From assembly GCA_028698615.1 (NCBI GenBank), contig JAQVWF010000008.1:24484-88483 (forward strand): 64,000 bases of DNA. The letters are read 5' to 3'. The notes beneath the pieces were generated by a model. That model did no database searches. It had not been told where the DNA came from and saw nothing but the letters and a program-made list of their open reading frames with translations. The DNA is from Syntrophorhabdaceae bacterium (lineage in GTDB: Bacteria; Desulfobacterota; Syntrophorhabdia; Syntrophorhabdales; Syntrophorhabdaceae). The translations under genes and the position numbers were made by a program. The first letter of the stretch is position 1. Each line of letters begins with the position of its first letter. This document shows positions 1 through 8,797 of this stretch, piece after piece.

Positions 1-530
1 TGCGCCGCGCCGCAAAAGTCATCAATTTCGGCATCATCTACGGCATGAGCGCTTTCGGCCTCGCCAAGGAACTCGGCGTCAATCAGAGGGAGGCCCAGCA
101 GTACATCAACAGTTATTTTGAGCGTCACAAGGCCGTGAGGGCCTTCATGGACAGCGTGATCGAAGAGGCCCGGACGAAGGGGTTCGTCAGGACGCTCCTG
201 GGAAGGATGCGGTTCATACCGGAGCTGGGAAACTCAGATCCCATCGTTCGTCAGCTCGGTGAGCGGGTGGCAATGAACACCCCCATCCAGGGCTCAGCCG
301 CGGACATCATCAAGATGGCCATGATCAACATCCACGGGGCCATACGGCGCAGAGGGCTGTCTTCACGGCTCATCCTGCAGATACATGATGAACTGCTCTG
401 CGAAGTGACCGGCGATGAGGCCGGCGCAATGGAGGAACTCGTCAGGGAGGAAATGGAAAAGGTGATAGAACTCAGTGTTCCCCTCACTGTCTCCATCGGA
501 ATCGGGCATAGTTGGGCCGAGGCTCATTGA
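1..530 (+). CDS. polA: DNA polymerase I, C-terminal fragment
   Basis: This is the last ~176 codons of DNA polymerase I; the frame is open to the window's left edge, so the start lies outside. It fills Okazaki and repair gaps in the cytoplasm. The sequence opens inside the fingers O-helix (R..AK..NFG..YG, encoded at 3-44). It then shows the conserved GRMRFIPEL segment, the NTPIQGSAADIIK motif and motif C with the catalytic HDE triad (encoded near 384-392). The order and spacing match the polymerase domain of family A enzymes, and nothing in the visible part is missing. Its end overlaps the 3' end of the convergent YihY-type gene by 47 bases, and I see no hairpin terminator between them. Confidence 0.97.
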   Translation, partial: RRAAKVINFGIIYGMSAFGLAKELGVNQREAQQYINSYFERHKAVRAFMDSVIEEARTKGFVRTLLGRMRFIPELGNSDPIVRQLGERVAMNTPIQGSAADIIKMAMINIHGAIRRRGLSSRLILQIHDELLCEVTGDEAGAMEELVREEMEKVIELSVPLTVSIGIGHSWAEAH

Positions 531-1383
531 CGGGAGGTTCCAGAGAAACCGCCAGCAGCTCCGCACACGTCACAAAAACAAAGACGGAAAAATAAACCCA
601 GAAGAGAAAGGCGATGAAGACACCGTAGGTGCCGAAAAAGGTCGTGAACCGTCCTATATAGAGGACGAAATACTGGAAGAAATACTTGCCCCCATGCCAC
701 AGGACAGCCCCCAGAAAAGATGTGAGGATCAGTTTCTTCTTGTCCCTCACAGGGGTCAGGAAGTAGTAGAGAAAGCAGAACATCCCGGCAACGAGGAGCA
801 GGTCGAGGACTGAGAAGACCTGCACGACGGAAGCCCGCGTGACCGCTCCGCCGAAGGCCTCCACCACCTTCACCTGAATGATCACGGAAAAAACGTAGCT
901 GAAAAAGATGAGGGTCTGGATGAAGGCAAAGGCGAGGGTAAGGAGGAATTCCTCCTGTTTGCCCTTGATGAACCCCTTGCGAGTCTTGTCGAAGATCAGC
1001 TGGAAGGACGGGCGCAGCACGGCAAAAAGCCGGGATGTGAAAAAGAGGAGAAAAAGGAGCCCCAATGGACCGGAAAGCCTTTTCGACAGGGATATGACGT
1101 TTATCTCCCTGAGCACCTTCTTGACGATGATCGCATTATAGGGCGCCGGTATGGCCCGGGCGATATATTTTTCCATCTCGATGGCAGGATGGCTCACATC
1201 GATCACATAACCGAGGATAAAAAGAGAAAAGAGCGTAAAGGGTATGAAGGTGAGCAGGACATAGAACGATATGGAGGACACCATGATGTTGGCATGGTCC
1301 GCCTGGTATTTCTTGAAAACGTTCTTCACCGTGTGGGCAAGCTTTTTTGCCACGAGAGTCAGGCTCCTGAGGCGCTTCTTCAT
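484..1383 (-). CDS. YihY/BrkB-family inner membrane protein
   Basis: About 299 residues from the preferred start at 1383 (MKKRLRSL...). In-frame ATGs at 1437 and 1428 and a frame open to 1488 are alternatives; none has a convincing ribosome binding site. The protein has about six hydrophobic segments, a basic N-terminus and the family's C-terminal FGTYGVFIAFLFW-type helix with a Cys/Glu pair after it, typical of the YihY (formerly 'ribonuclease BN') family. These are inner membrane proteins of unresolved function; the old RNase annotation is known to be wrong. It follows a peptide-transport permease on the same strand with a gap of 25-130 bases depending on start, so it may be co-transcribed. 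Its 3' end overlaps polA. Confidence 0.85.
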   Translation of the reverse strand: MKKRLRSLTLVAKKLAHTVKNVFKKYQADHANIMVSSISFYVLLTFIPFTLFSLFILGYVIDVSHPAIEMEKYIARAIPAPYNAIIVKKVLREINVISLSKRLSGPLGLLFLLFFTSRLFAVLRPSFQLIFDKTRKGFIKGKQEEFLLTLAFAFIQTLIFFSYVFSVIIQVKVVEAFGGAVTRASVVQVFSVLDLLLVAGMFCFLYYFLTPVRDKKKLILTSFLGAVLWHGGKYFFQYFVLYIGRFTTFFGTYGVFIAFLFWVYFSVFVFVTCAELLAVSLEPPVNEPRPNYARFRWRQ

Positions 1384-1513
1384 GGCGCACCGGAGAGAGG
1401 ATGGGAAACGATAGGACCTATAGAACATATAGGACATCTGAAAGAACACTCTGGAAGAGATCTCATCATCAGCTCTGAAACCCTGCAACTTTGAAACTCT
1501 GAAACCGCCTTCT

Positions 1514-2488
1514 CTATCCTATCCTTATCCTCGGGTCTGCCACCGCATACGAGACATCGGCTATCAGGTTGCCGACGAGCGTCAGGAAAGCGCCAATAAC
1601 GAGGATTCCCATGATGGTGGGGTAATCGCGGGCCATGACGCTGAAATAGAAAAGCTGACCCATGCCGGGAATGGAAAAGATGCTTTCGAATATGACACTG
1701 CCGCCAATGAGGCCTGGAACGGAAAGACCGAGGATGGTGATGACGGGCAGGAGCGCGTTGCGGAGAGCGTGCTTTCTGATGACCATGCTCCCGGGAAGTC
1801 CCTTGGCGTATGCCGTGGTGATATATTCCTGCCTCAGGACCTCGAGGAGACTGCTTTTCATGTACCGTGAGATACCTGCGAGACTGCCCACCGCCGAGAT
1901 GCCCACGGGAAGCACCAGGTGCCAGCCAACATCAAAGATCTTCTCGAAGATATTCATCTCCCCGAAATCGTAGGACTTGATACCCGACACGGGAAAAACC
2001 TCCAGGTAGACACCGAAGAAGATCATCGCAAGGAGGGCCACCCAGAAAGTTGGCGCGGCGTATCCCGCGAACACGAAGGAGGTCAGGAGCTTGTCCATGA
2101 TCGTATCCTTGTAGCGGGCGCAATAGATGCCGATAGGTATACCGAAAATGAAGATAAGCCCCATGGACAGGAGATTAATGAGGATGGTTACGGGCAATCT
2201 TTCCTTGATCTTATCGATGACAGGACGCCTGTCGGTGGCAAAGGATGTGCCGAAGTCGAGACGTACGATCCTTTTAAACCACGTCCAGTATTGGACATAG
2301 ACTGGCTTATCGAGACCGTAGAATGCACGGATACGCTCACGAGCCTCCTTGGTGACCTTTGGGTTCATCTCTGCCTCAAGCATCCCCGGCTCCCCCGGCA
2401 CGAGATGGATCACGGCAAAGGAGATAAGGGTGATCCCGAAGACCATGGGCACCATGAAAAAAAGGCGTTTAAGGAGATACCGCAGCAT
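1514..2488 (-). CDS. Peptide/nickel ABC transporter permease (DppB/OppB type)
   Basis: A 324-residue inner membrane permease of the DppB/OppB family, which forms half of the channel for di- or oligopeptides (or nickel, or similar solutes). It shows the family N-terminus ([20 protein letters not shown]), the HLVPGEPG loop, about six membrane segments and the EAA-loop region (YAKGLPG...[12 protein letters not shown]) that docks the ATPase. Its start overlaps the end of the solute-binding protein gene by 20 bases, so the two are translationally coupled. Oddly, no DppC-type second permease and no DppD/F ATPases follow; the next gene is a YihY-type protein and then the convergent polA. The missing subunits must be encoded elsewhere or the system is a remnant. 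Confidence 0.93.
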   Translation of the reverse strand: MLRYLLKRLFFMVPMVFGITLISFAVIHLVPGEPGMLEAEMNPKVTKEARERIRAFYGLDKPVYVQYWTWFKRIVRLDFGTSFATDRRPVIDKIKERLPVTILINLLSMGLIFIFGIPIGIYCARYKDTIMDKLLTSFVFAGYAAPTFWVALLAMIFFGVYLEVFPVSGIKSYDFGEMNIFEKIFDVGWHLVLPVGISAVGSLAGISRYMKSSLLEVLRQEYITTAYAKGLPGSMVIRKHALRNALLPVITILGLSVPGLIGGSVIFESIFSIPGMGQLFYFSVMARDYPTIMGILVIGAFLTLVGNLIADVSYAVADPRIRIG

Positions 2489-4109
2489 TCGACCTGTACC
2501 TCATCTGATCTTCCGGAACATACCACTTGATGAAATTATACATGATGCCCGCCGGAGCCGGCTCCACTGCCTTGAAACGCCGGTGGAGCGCCACCGTGCT
2601 GTATGGGACAAAAAGGAACGTGTAGGGCTGCTCTTCGGAGAGGACCTCCTGAAAACGGTCGAGATATTTCTTCCTCTCCCCGCGGTCAAGGACGTGGCGC
2701 GCGCTGACGAGCAGATCGTCGACCTCCTTGTTCTCGAAACCAATGAAGTTCAATTCCTTCGGTCCCTGTTTTGACGAATGCCAGATATCGAAAAGATCGG
2801 GGTCATTGGGTATCGTCCAGCCCAGGAGGACCGCCTCATAGTTCCTCTTGTCAATAAAATCGTTGATGAGCGTCGCCCACTCGAGGACACGGATCTTCAT
2901 CGTAATGCCTATGGCGGACAACCTGCGCTGGATGAGCTCCGCACTCTGGATACGCACCACGTTCCCCTGATTGACGAGAATGGTAAACTCGAAGGGTCTT
3001 CCGTTCTTCCGGAGGACTCCGCCGTCATCGCGCTCGAATCCGGCCTCCTTGAGGAGCGCAATGGCCTTTTCCGGACTGTACTCGTATCTCTTCACGGCAC
3101 CGTTGTATGCCCACATGTCGGGCTTGAAAGGGCCGGTCGCTTCAATTCCCTGGCCGAGGAGGATCCCGTCGATGATCTCCTGTTTGTCTATCGCGTGGGC
3201 CAGGGCCTGGCGGACCCTTTTGTCCCTGAACAGGCCGTGGCGAAGATTATAGCCAATGTACGTATAGGCAAAAGCGAGGTATTTATACCTGTTGAATTCC
3301 CTTTTGAACGCGGGGTAATCGGTCTGCTTGACATATTGCAGGGGCGTCAGGCCCATGAGGTCGATGGAGTTGTTCTTGAGTTCAAGGAACATGGTAGCGC
3401 TGTCGGGGATGATCTTCATCATGTACCGTCCGATAAAGGGCCTTCCCTCGAAGTAGTCCGGGTTGGCGGTAAGGATTACGCGGTCGCCGGGAACCCACTC
3501 GGTGAAGACGAAAGGCCCGGTACCTACGGGCTTTCGCCTGAGAGGCGAGGTGGTGATATCCTTCCCTTCCAGGAGATGCCTGGGCAGCATCGCCACGGAC
3601 CAGCTGATGAGGGCAGGAGCAAAGGGTTTGTCATAGGTGACCCTGAAGGTATGGTCATCGAGGACCTCGGCCTTCCTGACGAGTTTGAAATCACCGGAAT
3701 AGGCTGTGGGGGTTTTGGGATCGACCGTCACCTGGTATGTATACATGACATCGCGGGCCGAAAATTGGCTGCCATCGTGCCATTTGACGCCCTTTCGCAG
3801 CCTGAAGGTTATGGACAGGTTGTCTTTCGAGATGTCCCAGGATTCGGCGAGGTCCCCAACGATGTTCAGACCCTTGTCATACTTGACGAGACCGTTGTAG
3901 ACATAGGAAGCGATCTCGTGAGACGATGAATCGCTGGCCAGGATGGGAATCAGGTTCGAGGGTTCCCCTATCGAGCCTGTTATTATCATGTCCCCGCAGG
4001 CGGGTTTCCCCTGGGCGTCGTAGAGCGTCGCGTCCTTTTTTCTTCCGCAGGAAAGAAAGAGACAGAGGCAGACGAAGCAGATGAGGATCAGGGTCTTCTT
4101 GTTCACCAT
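2469..4109 (-). CDS. Peptide ABC transporter substrate-binding lipoprotein (SBP_bac_5)
   Basis: About 546 residues from ATG 4109; a GTG at 4115 is an alternative start. A short basic N-terminus, a hydrophobic core and the cysteine of LFLSCG indicate a lipoprotein signal, though Phe at -3 makes the lipobox atypical. The mature part is a family 5 solute-binding protein: the early [16 protein letters not shown] segment, the [20 protein letters not shown] signature, the [12 protein letters not shown] motif and the [20 protein letters not shown] segment are all present. Length matches DppA/OppA-like proteins. It should capture peptides or similar ligands in the periplasm for the permease encoded directly downstream, with which it overlaps by 20 bases. 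Ligand specificity cannot be read from the sequence. Confidence 0.93.
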   Translation of the reverse strand: MVNKKTLILICFVCLCLFLSCGRKKDATLYDAQGKPACGDMIITGSIGEPSNLIPILASDSSSHEIASYVYNGLVKYDKGLNIVGDLAESWDISKDNLSITFRLRKGVKWHDGSQFSARDVMYTYQVTVDPKTPTAYSGDFKLVRKAEVLDDHTFRVTYDKPFAPALISWSVAMLPRHLLEGKDITTSPLRRKPVGTGPFVFTEWVPGDRVILTANPDYFEGRPFIGRYMMKIIPDSATMFLELKNNSIDLMGLTPLQYVKQTDYPAFKREFNRYKYLAFAYTYIGYNLRHGLFRDKRVRQALAHAIDKQEIIDGILLGQGIEATGPFKPDMWAYNGAVKRYEYSPEKAIALLKEAGFERDDGGVLRKNGRPFEFTILVNQGNVVRIQSAELIQRRLSAIGITMKIRVLEWATLINDFIDKRNYEAVLLGWTIPNDPDLFDIWHSSKQGPKELNFIGFENKEVDDLLVSARHVLDRGERKKYLDRFQEVLSEEQPYTFLFVPYSTVALHRRFKAVEPAPAGIMYNFIKWYVPEDQMRYRSNAAVSP

Positions 4110-4225
4110 GGGCACGATCGAAGCTAATTCTAACAGAGACCCCCTTCAAAGTAAAGGGAGCGGAGGTCATCACGACCTCGGGCGGATAACGAAATAGCGA
4201 GCATCCGGGCAACCGGGGGCGGAGT

Positions 4226-4963
4226 CTATTCGTCCTGGAAGACACCGTCCTTGAGCCACAGGTGGCAGAGGTCCCTGCCATGACGATCTTCGCTCCGGCG
4301 TTTTCGCAGGGGTTGCGCCGGCCTCCCTCCCACCATCATGGAGGTCCCCACGTCCCGGGTGACTGTGGACCCGGCCCCCACTATGGCCTCATCTCCTATG
4401 AGAACCCCGGGAAGGATGATGGATGCAGTATATACGACCACATAATTGCCTATGGCAACCTTTTTGTAGGAGCGTTGTCTGTGGTCCGACTCGCTGTGGG
4501 AATGGGTAAAGATGTGTACGTTCTCGGCAAGCCCCGAACTGTTCCCGATGGTGATGCCGCCCTTCGAATCGAGATAAACGCCGCGATTGAAAAACACGTC
4601 GTCACCCACCTCGATGCCCTGGCCGTAATTAAAACGCACATTTTCCTCAGCGATGAAATTCTTCCCGCATTTCCTGAAGAGGGCCTTTGCGATAATGCGT
4701 CTCAAGGGAATTGAAAACCCGGCATTGAGACAAACGGGGCTTTTATCGAGGGCATCCCAGAGAAAATGGAGGAAACGCTGACTTTGCGTATAACCGTAAT
4801 CATCGACCGCAGGAAGAAATTCGCTGTAAAGCCTCAATTCGCTTAGGGTCTCAAGGGGAAAACCGGTGACCCCCATGAGCCCGAGAATCTCCCCGGCGCC
4901 TTTTTCATCAAGCCCTCCGGCGACTATTTTCGCTGCCCTTTCGAGCCTTTCCGCACTACCCAT
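4226..4963 (-). CDS. Left-handed beta-helix acyltransferase (LbH family)
   Basis: About 245 residues from ATG 4963, chosen because AGGAGA lies 7 bases upstream; an in-frame ATG at 4996 is possible. The N-terminal ~100 residues are helical and not recognised. The C-terminal part is a hexapeptide-repeat acyltransferase resembling maltose/galactoside O-acetyltransferases: FNYGQGIEVGDDVFFNRGVYLD, the catalytic-type histidine region THSHSESDH, and the coil VVVYTASIILPGVLIGDEAIVGAGS-type turns (isoleucine/valine-rich hexads). Such enzymes transfer acetyl groups from acetyl-CoA to sugars or similar alcohols in the cytoplasm. It stands alone between the peptide-binding protein and the divergent ketosynthase gene. 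The acceptor is unknown. Confidence 0.8.
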   Translation of the reverse strand: MGSAERLERAAKIVAGGLDEKGAGEILGLMGVTGFPLETLSELRLYSEFLPAVDDYGYTQSQRFLHFLWDALDKSPVCLNAGFSIPLRRIIAKALFRKCGKNFIAEENVRFNYGQGIEVGDDVFFNRGVYLDSKGGITIGNSSGLAENVHIFTHSHSESDHRQRSYKKVAIGNYVVVYTASIILPGVLIGDEAIVGAGSTVTRDVGTSMMVGGRPAQPLRKRRSEDRHGRDLCHLWLKDGVFQDE

Positions 4964-5124
4964 GGACCGACCGTCTCCTGAATTACTTGAAAACATTCAG
5001 AGAATCCTATATAACATCAGAAGGGCTGTCAACGGGAAAGTGATATTCGTGCCCCGACCGCGCACCTAACACGTAAAATCTGCTGTGAACGCCCCGTACA
5101 AATGAAGATTGGAGCTTAGTTCAT

Positions 5125-6066
5125 ATGTATATAAATGCAATTTCACATTATTTGCCGAGCACGACAGTCGGCAACGAACACTACACCGAGCTTAACGGGC
5201 TCACCGACGAGTGGATATTCAAAAGGTCGGGTATCCGGCAAAGGACAAGGGCCACAGACGCCGAGAACGCCCACACCATGGCCATTGATGCCATAACGCC
5301 CCTTGTCGGCAAGCTTCCCTATCAGATCGCAGATGTCGATCTTATCGTGGGAGCGACATATACGCCCTACGATACGGTGGGTACCCTTGCTCATGCCATG
5401 CAGGGACATTTCAATATACCACGGGCCGTGGCCGTTACGATCACCTCGGCATGCTCCTCTTTTGTGAATGCCATCGAGATCGTCGAGGGATATTTCGCCA
5501 CAGGAAAAGCGACGAAGGCCCTCGTCATCGCTTCGGAACACAATTTCGCATACATAGAGGACGACGACCGGTCGGGCCACCTCTGGGGGGACGGCGCCGG
5601 CTGTGCCTTCATTTCCGCCGGGCGATGCTCCCCCGATGACATCGAGGTCGTCGACGTTCACACCTCGGGTCTCGGCCACATCGGCAAAGGAATCGGGGCG
5701 GTAAACCTGAGACCCTCCAACGGAGGCCTTACCATGCCCCATGGGCGGGACGTCTTTGTCCACGCCTGCAACTTTATGGCGGCAGAAGCGCGGGACATAA
5801 CGGAAAAGAACGCGTATTCTCTCGGGGACATCGACTACCTCATCCCTCATCAGGCAAATGCCAGGATCATGGGCCACGTTGCAAAGGCCCTCGGGCTGGA
5901 CAATTCCAGGGTGATCTCGAATATAGAGGACACAGGCAATACAGGCTGTGCGAGCACCGTCATCTGTCTTTCGCAGAACTGGGAAAGATTCATAAAGAAC
6001 GACCTCATCGTGATAACGGTCTTCGGCGGAGGCTACTCAAGCGGCGCGATGCTGCTCAGGAAATAG
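5125..6066 (+). CDS. 3-oxoacyl-ACP synthase III family (FabH-like ketosynthase)
   Basis: A 313-residue thiolase-fold ketosynthase. The catalytic triad is visible: Cys110 in TSACSSF, His242 in IPHQANAR and Asn272 in the DTGNTGCAS segment, spaced as in FabH. FabH enzymes condense acetyl-CoA or another acyl-CoA with malonyl-ACP to start fatty acid chains. The gene is solitary, with no acpP, fabD or plsX neighbours, and the substrate-channel residues differ from the housekeeping consensus around GGLTMPHGRDVF. It could therefore be a paralogue that primes a special lipid, an olefin or a secondary metabolite. The start ATG has only a weak GGAG about 13 bases upstream. A GTTTCAGG-type repeat lies just after the stop. 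Confidence 0.88.
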   Translation: MYINAISHYLPSTTVGNEHYTELNGLTDEWIFKRSGIRQRTRATDAENAHTMAIDAITPLVGKLPYQIADVDLIVGATYTPYDTVGTLAHAMQGHFNIPRAVAVTITSACSSFVNAIEIVEGYFATGKATKALVIASEHNFAYIEDDDRSGHLWGDGAGCAFISAGRCSPDDIEVVDVHTSGLGHIGKGIGAVNLRPSNGGLTMPHGRDVFVHACNFMAAEARDITEKNAYSLGDIDYLIPHQANARIMGHVAKALGLDNSRVISNIEDTGNTGCASTVICLSQNWERFIKNDLIVITVFGGGYSSGAMLLRK

Positions 6067-6070
6067 AAGC

Positions 6071-6197
6071 GGTTCCAGGCTTCACGTTTCAGGTTCAAAA
6101 GATTATGATAAGACCTCTTTGGGTCCGATCATGCAGACGAGAGATAACGGCTGCCCCACGATCTTTGCATGAGACCTGAAACCTGAGCTCTGGAACC
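6071..6197. repeat. Paired inverted GTTTCAGG-type intergenic repeat, copy 1
   Basis: The spacer between the ketosynthase and nitroreductase genes carries a forward arm (6071-6100, containing GGTTCCAGG and GTTTCAGGTTC) and a reverse-complement arm (6171-6197, containing CCTGAAACCTGAG and CTGGAACC). The arms could pair imperfectly around a loop of about 70 bases. The same words recur in at least four other spacers of this window. Confidence 0.65.
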
Positions 6198-6234
6198 TTT
6201 TCTGTATTGACACCGCGGCGACTCTCGTCGCATA

Positions 6235-6801
6235 ATGGATAATATGGATCTTTTGAAGGCTATACAGGAAAGACGGAGTGTCAGAAAATACAGGACCGAC
6301 CCGGTGCCCGATGAGATACTGGGAGAGATCCTGGAGGCCGCACGGCGGTCGCCTTCCTGGGCAAACACGCAGGTATGCCGCTTCATCGTCGTGAGCGACA
6401 GCGCAGTCAAGGAAGGGCTTCAGGATTGCCTTGGGCCGACAAACCCTGCCCGGGCCGCCATTATCCAGGCGCCCGTCGTCATCTGTGTTGCTGCGAAAAA
6501 AGGTGTTTCAGGCTGTTACAGGGGGACGCCCACGACGAACAAAGGGGATTGGTTCATGTTCGACGCTGGCATCGCAATGGAGCACATCGTTCTCGCCGCA
6601 TGGAATTTCGGCCTCGGCACCGTCCATGTGGGCAGCTTCGATGCGAAACAAGCTGAAGCCGTCCTCAAGATCCCCGAAGGATACTGCATCGCCGAGATGG
6701 CTCCCATGGGCTATTTCGATGAGACTCCCCGTGAAACGCCGCGTAAACCTCTTGCGGAGATAGTCTTCCTTAACACCTTCGGCGAACCCTACTTCAGGTA
6801 A
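6235..6801 (+). CDS. Nitroreductase-family flavoprotein
   Basis: A 188-residue FMN-dependent oxidoreductase of the NfnB/NfsB nitroreductase superfamily. The N-terminal FMN-phosphate motif RRSVRKYR is followed by the ILEAARRSPSWANTQVCRF segment, and the C-terminal half has the dimer-interface/FMN segment MEHIVLAAWNFGLGTVHVGSFD and the late PMGYFDETPR motif. Members reduce nitroaromatics, quinones or flavins with NAD(P)H, but many are uncharacterised redox enzymes. At 188 residues it is in the small subgroup common in anaerobes. It has GTTTCAGG repeats on both sides and no operon partner. The substrate cannot be inferred. Confidence 0.9.
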   Translation: MDNMDLLKAIQERRSVRKYRTDPVPDEILGEILEAARRSPSWANTQVCRFIVVSDSAVKEGLQDCLGPTNPARAAIIQAPVVICVAAKKGVSGCYRGTPTTNKGDWFMFDAGIAMEHIVLAAWNFGLGTVHVGSFDAKQAEAVLKIPEGYCIAEMAPMGYFDETPRETPRKPLAEIVFLNTFGEPYFR

Positions 6802-6803
6802 CC

Positions 6804-6875
6804 CTTCCAGGTTTCAAGTTTCAGGCAAACACCCAACGGGACTCGAGATCGTCTTTCCCCTGAAACCCGAAACCG
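6804..6875. repeat. Paired inverted GTTTCAGG-type intergenic repeat, copy 2
   Basis: Forward arm 6804-6825 (CCAGGTTTCAAGTTTCAGG) and reverse arm 6859-6875 (CTGAAACCCGAAACC) enclose about 33 bases and nearly fill the spacer between the convergent nitroreductase and metallopeptidase genes. The hairpin could serve as a terminator-like structure in both directions, although no T-tract follows it. Confidence 0.6.
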
Positions 6876-6878
6876 TCC

Positions 6879-7259
6879 CTACCCGTATCCCAATTCCGCC
6901 AGGCGTTCTTCCGTCATGCCAATGTAGTGGGCTACCTCGTGAACTACAGTCACCTCGATCTCTTCTTCCAGTTCTTCGCGGGTTTCGCAGATGTCCTCGA
7001 GGGGCTCCTGAAAGAGGTAGATCATGTCGGGGTAGAGGGGAGGCGTCGTCGCCGAACGTGCGATGAGGGGGACACCCTGAAAAAACCCCAGGGGAGCGTC
7101 ATCGGGGTATATCTCCATCTCCTGCATCATTTGCCGTGACGGGCGTTTTTTTACGGTGACGACAATGTTGTCCAGGTACTTACGGATCTCATGGGGTATC
7201 CTGTTCACGGCGTGCGCGACAATACGGTCAAATTCGTCTTCACTCAGTCTAACGGGCAT
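6879..7259 (-). CDS. Small zincin-like metallopeptidase family protein
   Basis: About 126 residues from ATG 7259, preferred because AGGGGAAG lies about 8 bases upstream; the longer open frame to 7400 only overlaps the NUDIX gene. The C-terminus carries the zinc motif HEVAHYIG (HExxHxxG) followed by a Glu-rich tail ending in TEERLAELGYG, the signature of the small PF06262-type 'possibly metallopeptidase' family. Before it are the DDAPLGFFQGVPL segment and the YPDMIYLFQ strand, both typical. These proteins are short bacterial zincins related to minimal metalloproteases; cellular role is unknown. The gene sits immediately downstream of the NUDIX hydrolase with the same orientation, separated by about 47 bases. 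Confidence 0.88.
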   Translation of the reverse strand: MPVRLSEDEFDRIVAHAVNRIPHEIRKYLDNIVVTVKKRPSRQMMQEMEIYPDDAPLGFFQGVPLIARSATTPPLYPDMIYLFQEPLEDICETREELEEEIEVTVVHEVAHYIGMTEERLAELGYG

Positions 7260-7306
7260 CTGCTGCTTCCCCTGCGAGAGATCCGGCACGACATCCTCAC
7301 CCGCGG

Positions 7307-7924
7307 TCACCTTGTCCCCTGAACGCCCGGATCCGGTCTGGTTCGAAGGCCTTCGAGAATTGCGACGAACTCGCTCAGGATGATCGCCGTCGCCCCCCAC
7401 ACCTTGTGTCCATAGACATCGAAATAGGGGATGTGCCTCATAGTCCCTCCTATCAACCAGTCCTCGGACCCGATGTTCTTTTCGTCAAAGAAATGGGAGA
7501 TGGGCGTCTCAAGGACCTCGAAGACCTCGATGGCCTGAGGAACAAAGAACGGCCGCTGGGCCTGATAGCCCACAAAGGGATGAACATGAAAATTACTCGG
7601 TTCTATGTACAGTGGTGTCAACGCCCCCATGATACGCACATCGTCACTGCAAACCCCCAGTTCCTCACAGGCCTCGCGAAGAGCGGTGTGGGTCAGTGAG
7701 GCGTCCTGGGGCTCGCAGGCCCCTCCGGGGAAACTGACCTGTCCCTTGTGAACCGCCACATTCTCTGTACGGACCGTAAGGGGGATTAGAAGCTCACCCT
7801 GATTCCCGGGATAGAGCAGCAGGAGAACGGCTCCCGTGAAAGGCGGACCTTTGCCGGCGGGCGGCACGAACTCCCGATGCGACGGCGACATGCGCCGCTG
7901 GGCTTCATACCCCGGCAGGGTCAT
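7307..7924 (-). CDS. NUDIX hydrolase, CoA pyrophosphatase-like
   Basis: About 205 residues from ATG 7924; a TTG two codons upstream is an alternative. It has the NUDIX box in the form found in CoA diphosphatases: GQVSFPGG, then a DASL..TALREACEELG run, with the R-E-x-x-E-E metal-binding core intact. The preceding LIPLTVRTE strand resembles the LLTxRS part of the UPF0035/NudL signature. Such enzymes cleave the pyrophosphate of CoA or acyl-CoA, giving phosphopantetheine species and 3',5'-ADP. It probably forms a short unit with the small upstream gene (8169-7939) and the downstream zincin. The exact substrate is inferred from the family only. Confidence 0.88.
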   Translation of the reverse strand: MTLPGYEAQRRMSPSHREFVPPAGKGPPFTGAVLLLLYPGNQGELLIPLTVRTENVAVHKGQVSFPGGACEPQDASLTHTALREACEELGVCSDDVRIMGALTPLYIEPSNFHVHPFVGYQAQRPFFVPQAIEVFEVLETPISHFFDEKNIGSEDWLIGGTMRHIPYFDVYGHKVWGATAIILSEFVAILEGLRTRPDPGVQGTR

Positions 7925-7938
7925 TCCCAACGCCTTTT

Positions 7939-8169
7939 CTATTTCGTCCGGTGTGAATCTATCCCTGATGATGCCCTCTCAAAACTGCGGAAATTGACCA
8001 TAGTATAGTTCTCCCGGAAAAGCTTGTCCACAAGAGCCACCCATCTGTCCGAGGAGCCTTCCGCATATTCACGGCATTCAGACGGAACCCCCTGCGCATC
8101 CGTGAAGAACATTTCTCTCTTTTGCCAGGTTTGAATGAACCGTGACAGGCATCGTGTTTCACCTGTCAC
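7939..8169 (-). CDS. Small hypothetical protein upstream of the NUDIX gene
   Basis: A 76-residue open frame starting at GTG 8169, with AAGG about 10 bases upstream. It is hydrophilic, has no signal peptide and no recognised motif; the central part is acidic/aromatic (SSDRWVALVDKLFRENY). Codon choice looks similar to the neighbouring genes, and the stop lies 14 bases before the NUDIX start on the same strand, so co-translation is plausible. A competing frame at 7959-8162 is less convincing. I do not recognise the family. Confidence 0.4.
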   Translation of the reverse strand: MTGETRCLSRFIQTWQKREMFFTDAQGVPSECREYAEGSSDRWVALVDKLFRENYTMVNFRSFERASSGIDSHRTK

Positions 8170-8206
8170 CTTTCGGCCTTTCCGACCCGACGCATCGGGT
8201 CCAGGT

Positions 8207-8500
8207 CTATAAGACCCCGATGCCCATGCCGACCACGCCGGGTCCGGAATCGTAGGCCTCGGTCATCGACCTTGAGTCGTCTTCTATCTCGTTCTCGAGG
8301 CGCAGTGTCATCTTCTTTATTTCACCGACGATCCTGATCCCCGTCTTAAATGGGTCCTTGGCTGAGCCGATCTGTCTTGTCGCCATCTCTTCAAGCGCCT
8401 GCAAGGCCATCATGAAGCTCTTATCCACAGCAGAACTCCTGGCCCTTGGCGTCTTCTTACGGGTGACCTTGCTTTTCCCCTTCGGTTTTACTGCTGCCAT
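8207..8500 (-). CDS. Small basic-tailed hypothetical protein
   Basis: A 97-residue protein with a near-perfect ribosome binding site (AGGAGGTG about 5 bases before ATG 8500), so translation is likely. The first ~22 residues are very rich in Lys/Arg (PKGKSKVTRKKTPRAR), suggesting nucleic-acid binding. The middle is a helical, possibly coiled segment (SFMMALQALEEMATRQ; MTLRLENEIEDDSRSM), and the tail is glycine/valine-rich (GPGVVGMGIGVL). No cysteine or known domain is seen. It is transcribed away from nrfHA and is separated from the small gene ending the NUDIX unit by about 37 bases. Function is unknown. Confidence 0.7.
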   Translation of the reverse strand: MAAVKPKGKSKVTRKKTPRARSSAVDKSFMMALQALEEMATRQIGSAKDPFKTGIRIVGEIKKMTLRLENEIEDDSRSMTEAYDSGPGVVGMGIGVL

Positions 8501-8640
8501 ACAACACCTCCTGGGTAAATTAGACGTCTAATCACCTCAACAAAAGGACCGCGCGCTTACGCACCGTTACCCGCTCACAATCCAGAAGACAGTCCATATC
8601 TCAATTATATTGCTAATACTCGGTTCGTCAAGGACAAGAA

Positions 8641-8725
8641 AGGTTTCAGGTTCCGTGTTTCAGGTTTCAGACAAACAATAAAAATTCGCGGGTGCTTTTT
8701 GTGTTTCCCCTGGAACCTGAAACGG
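8641..8725. repeat. Paired inverted GTTTCAGG-type intergenic repeat, copy 3
   Basis: Forward arm 8641-8670 holds AGGTTTCAGGTTCC and GTTTCAGGTTTCAG; the reverse arm 8709-8725 holds CTGGAACCTGAAACGG. The arms flank an A/T-rich centre. The element lies in the divergent spacer between the small basic protein gene and nrfH, directly ahead of the nrf operon, so it may lie within the nrf leader or promoter region. Confidence 0.65.
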
Positions 8726-8797
8726 TCTTTTTGATTGACGGGGATACCCCTCCATACTAAACTGTTTTTATTGGACATAGCAGATCAAGGAAAACAG

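Noticed and set aside
2778..3929. 383-codon open frame on the plus strand opposite the peptide-binding protein
   Set aside because: Shadow of the binding protein gene, with no ribosome binding site or recognisable domain.
7959..8162. Alternative 67-codon frame in the small gene upstream of the NUDIX gene
   Set aside because: The overlapping GTG frame 7939-8169 has better spacing to the NUDIX gene and better codon use.
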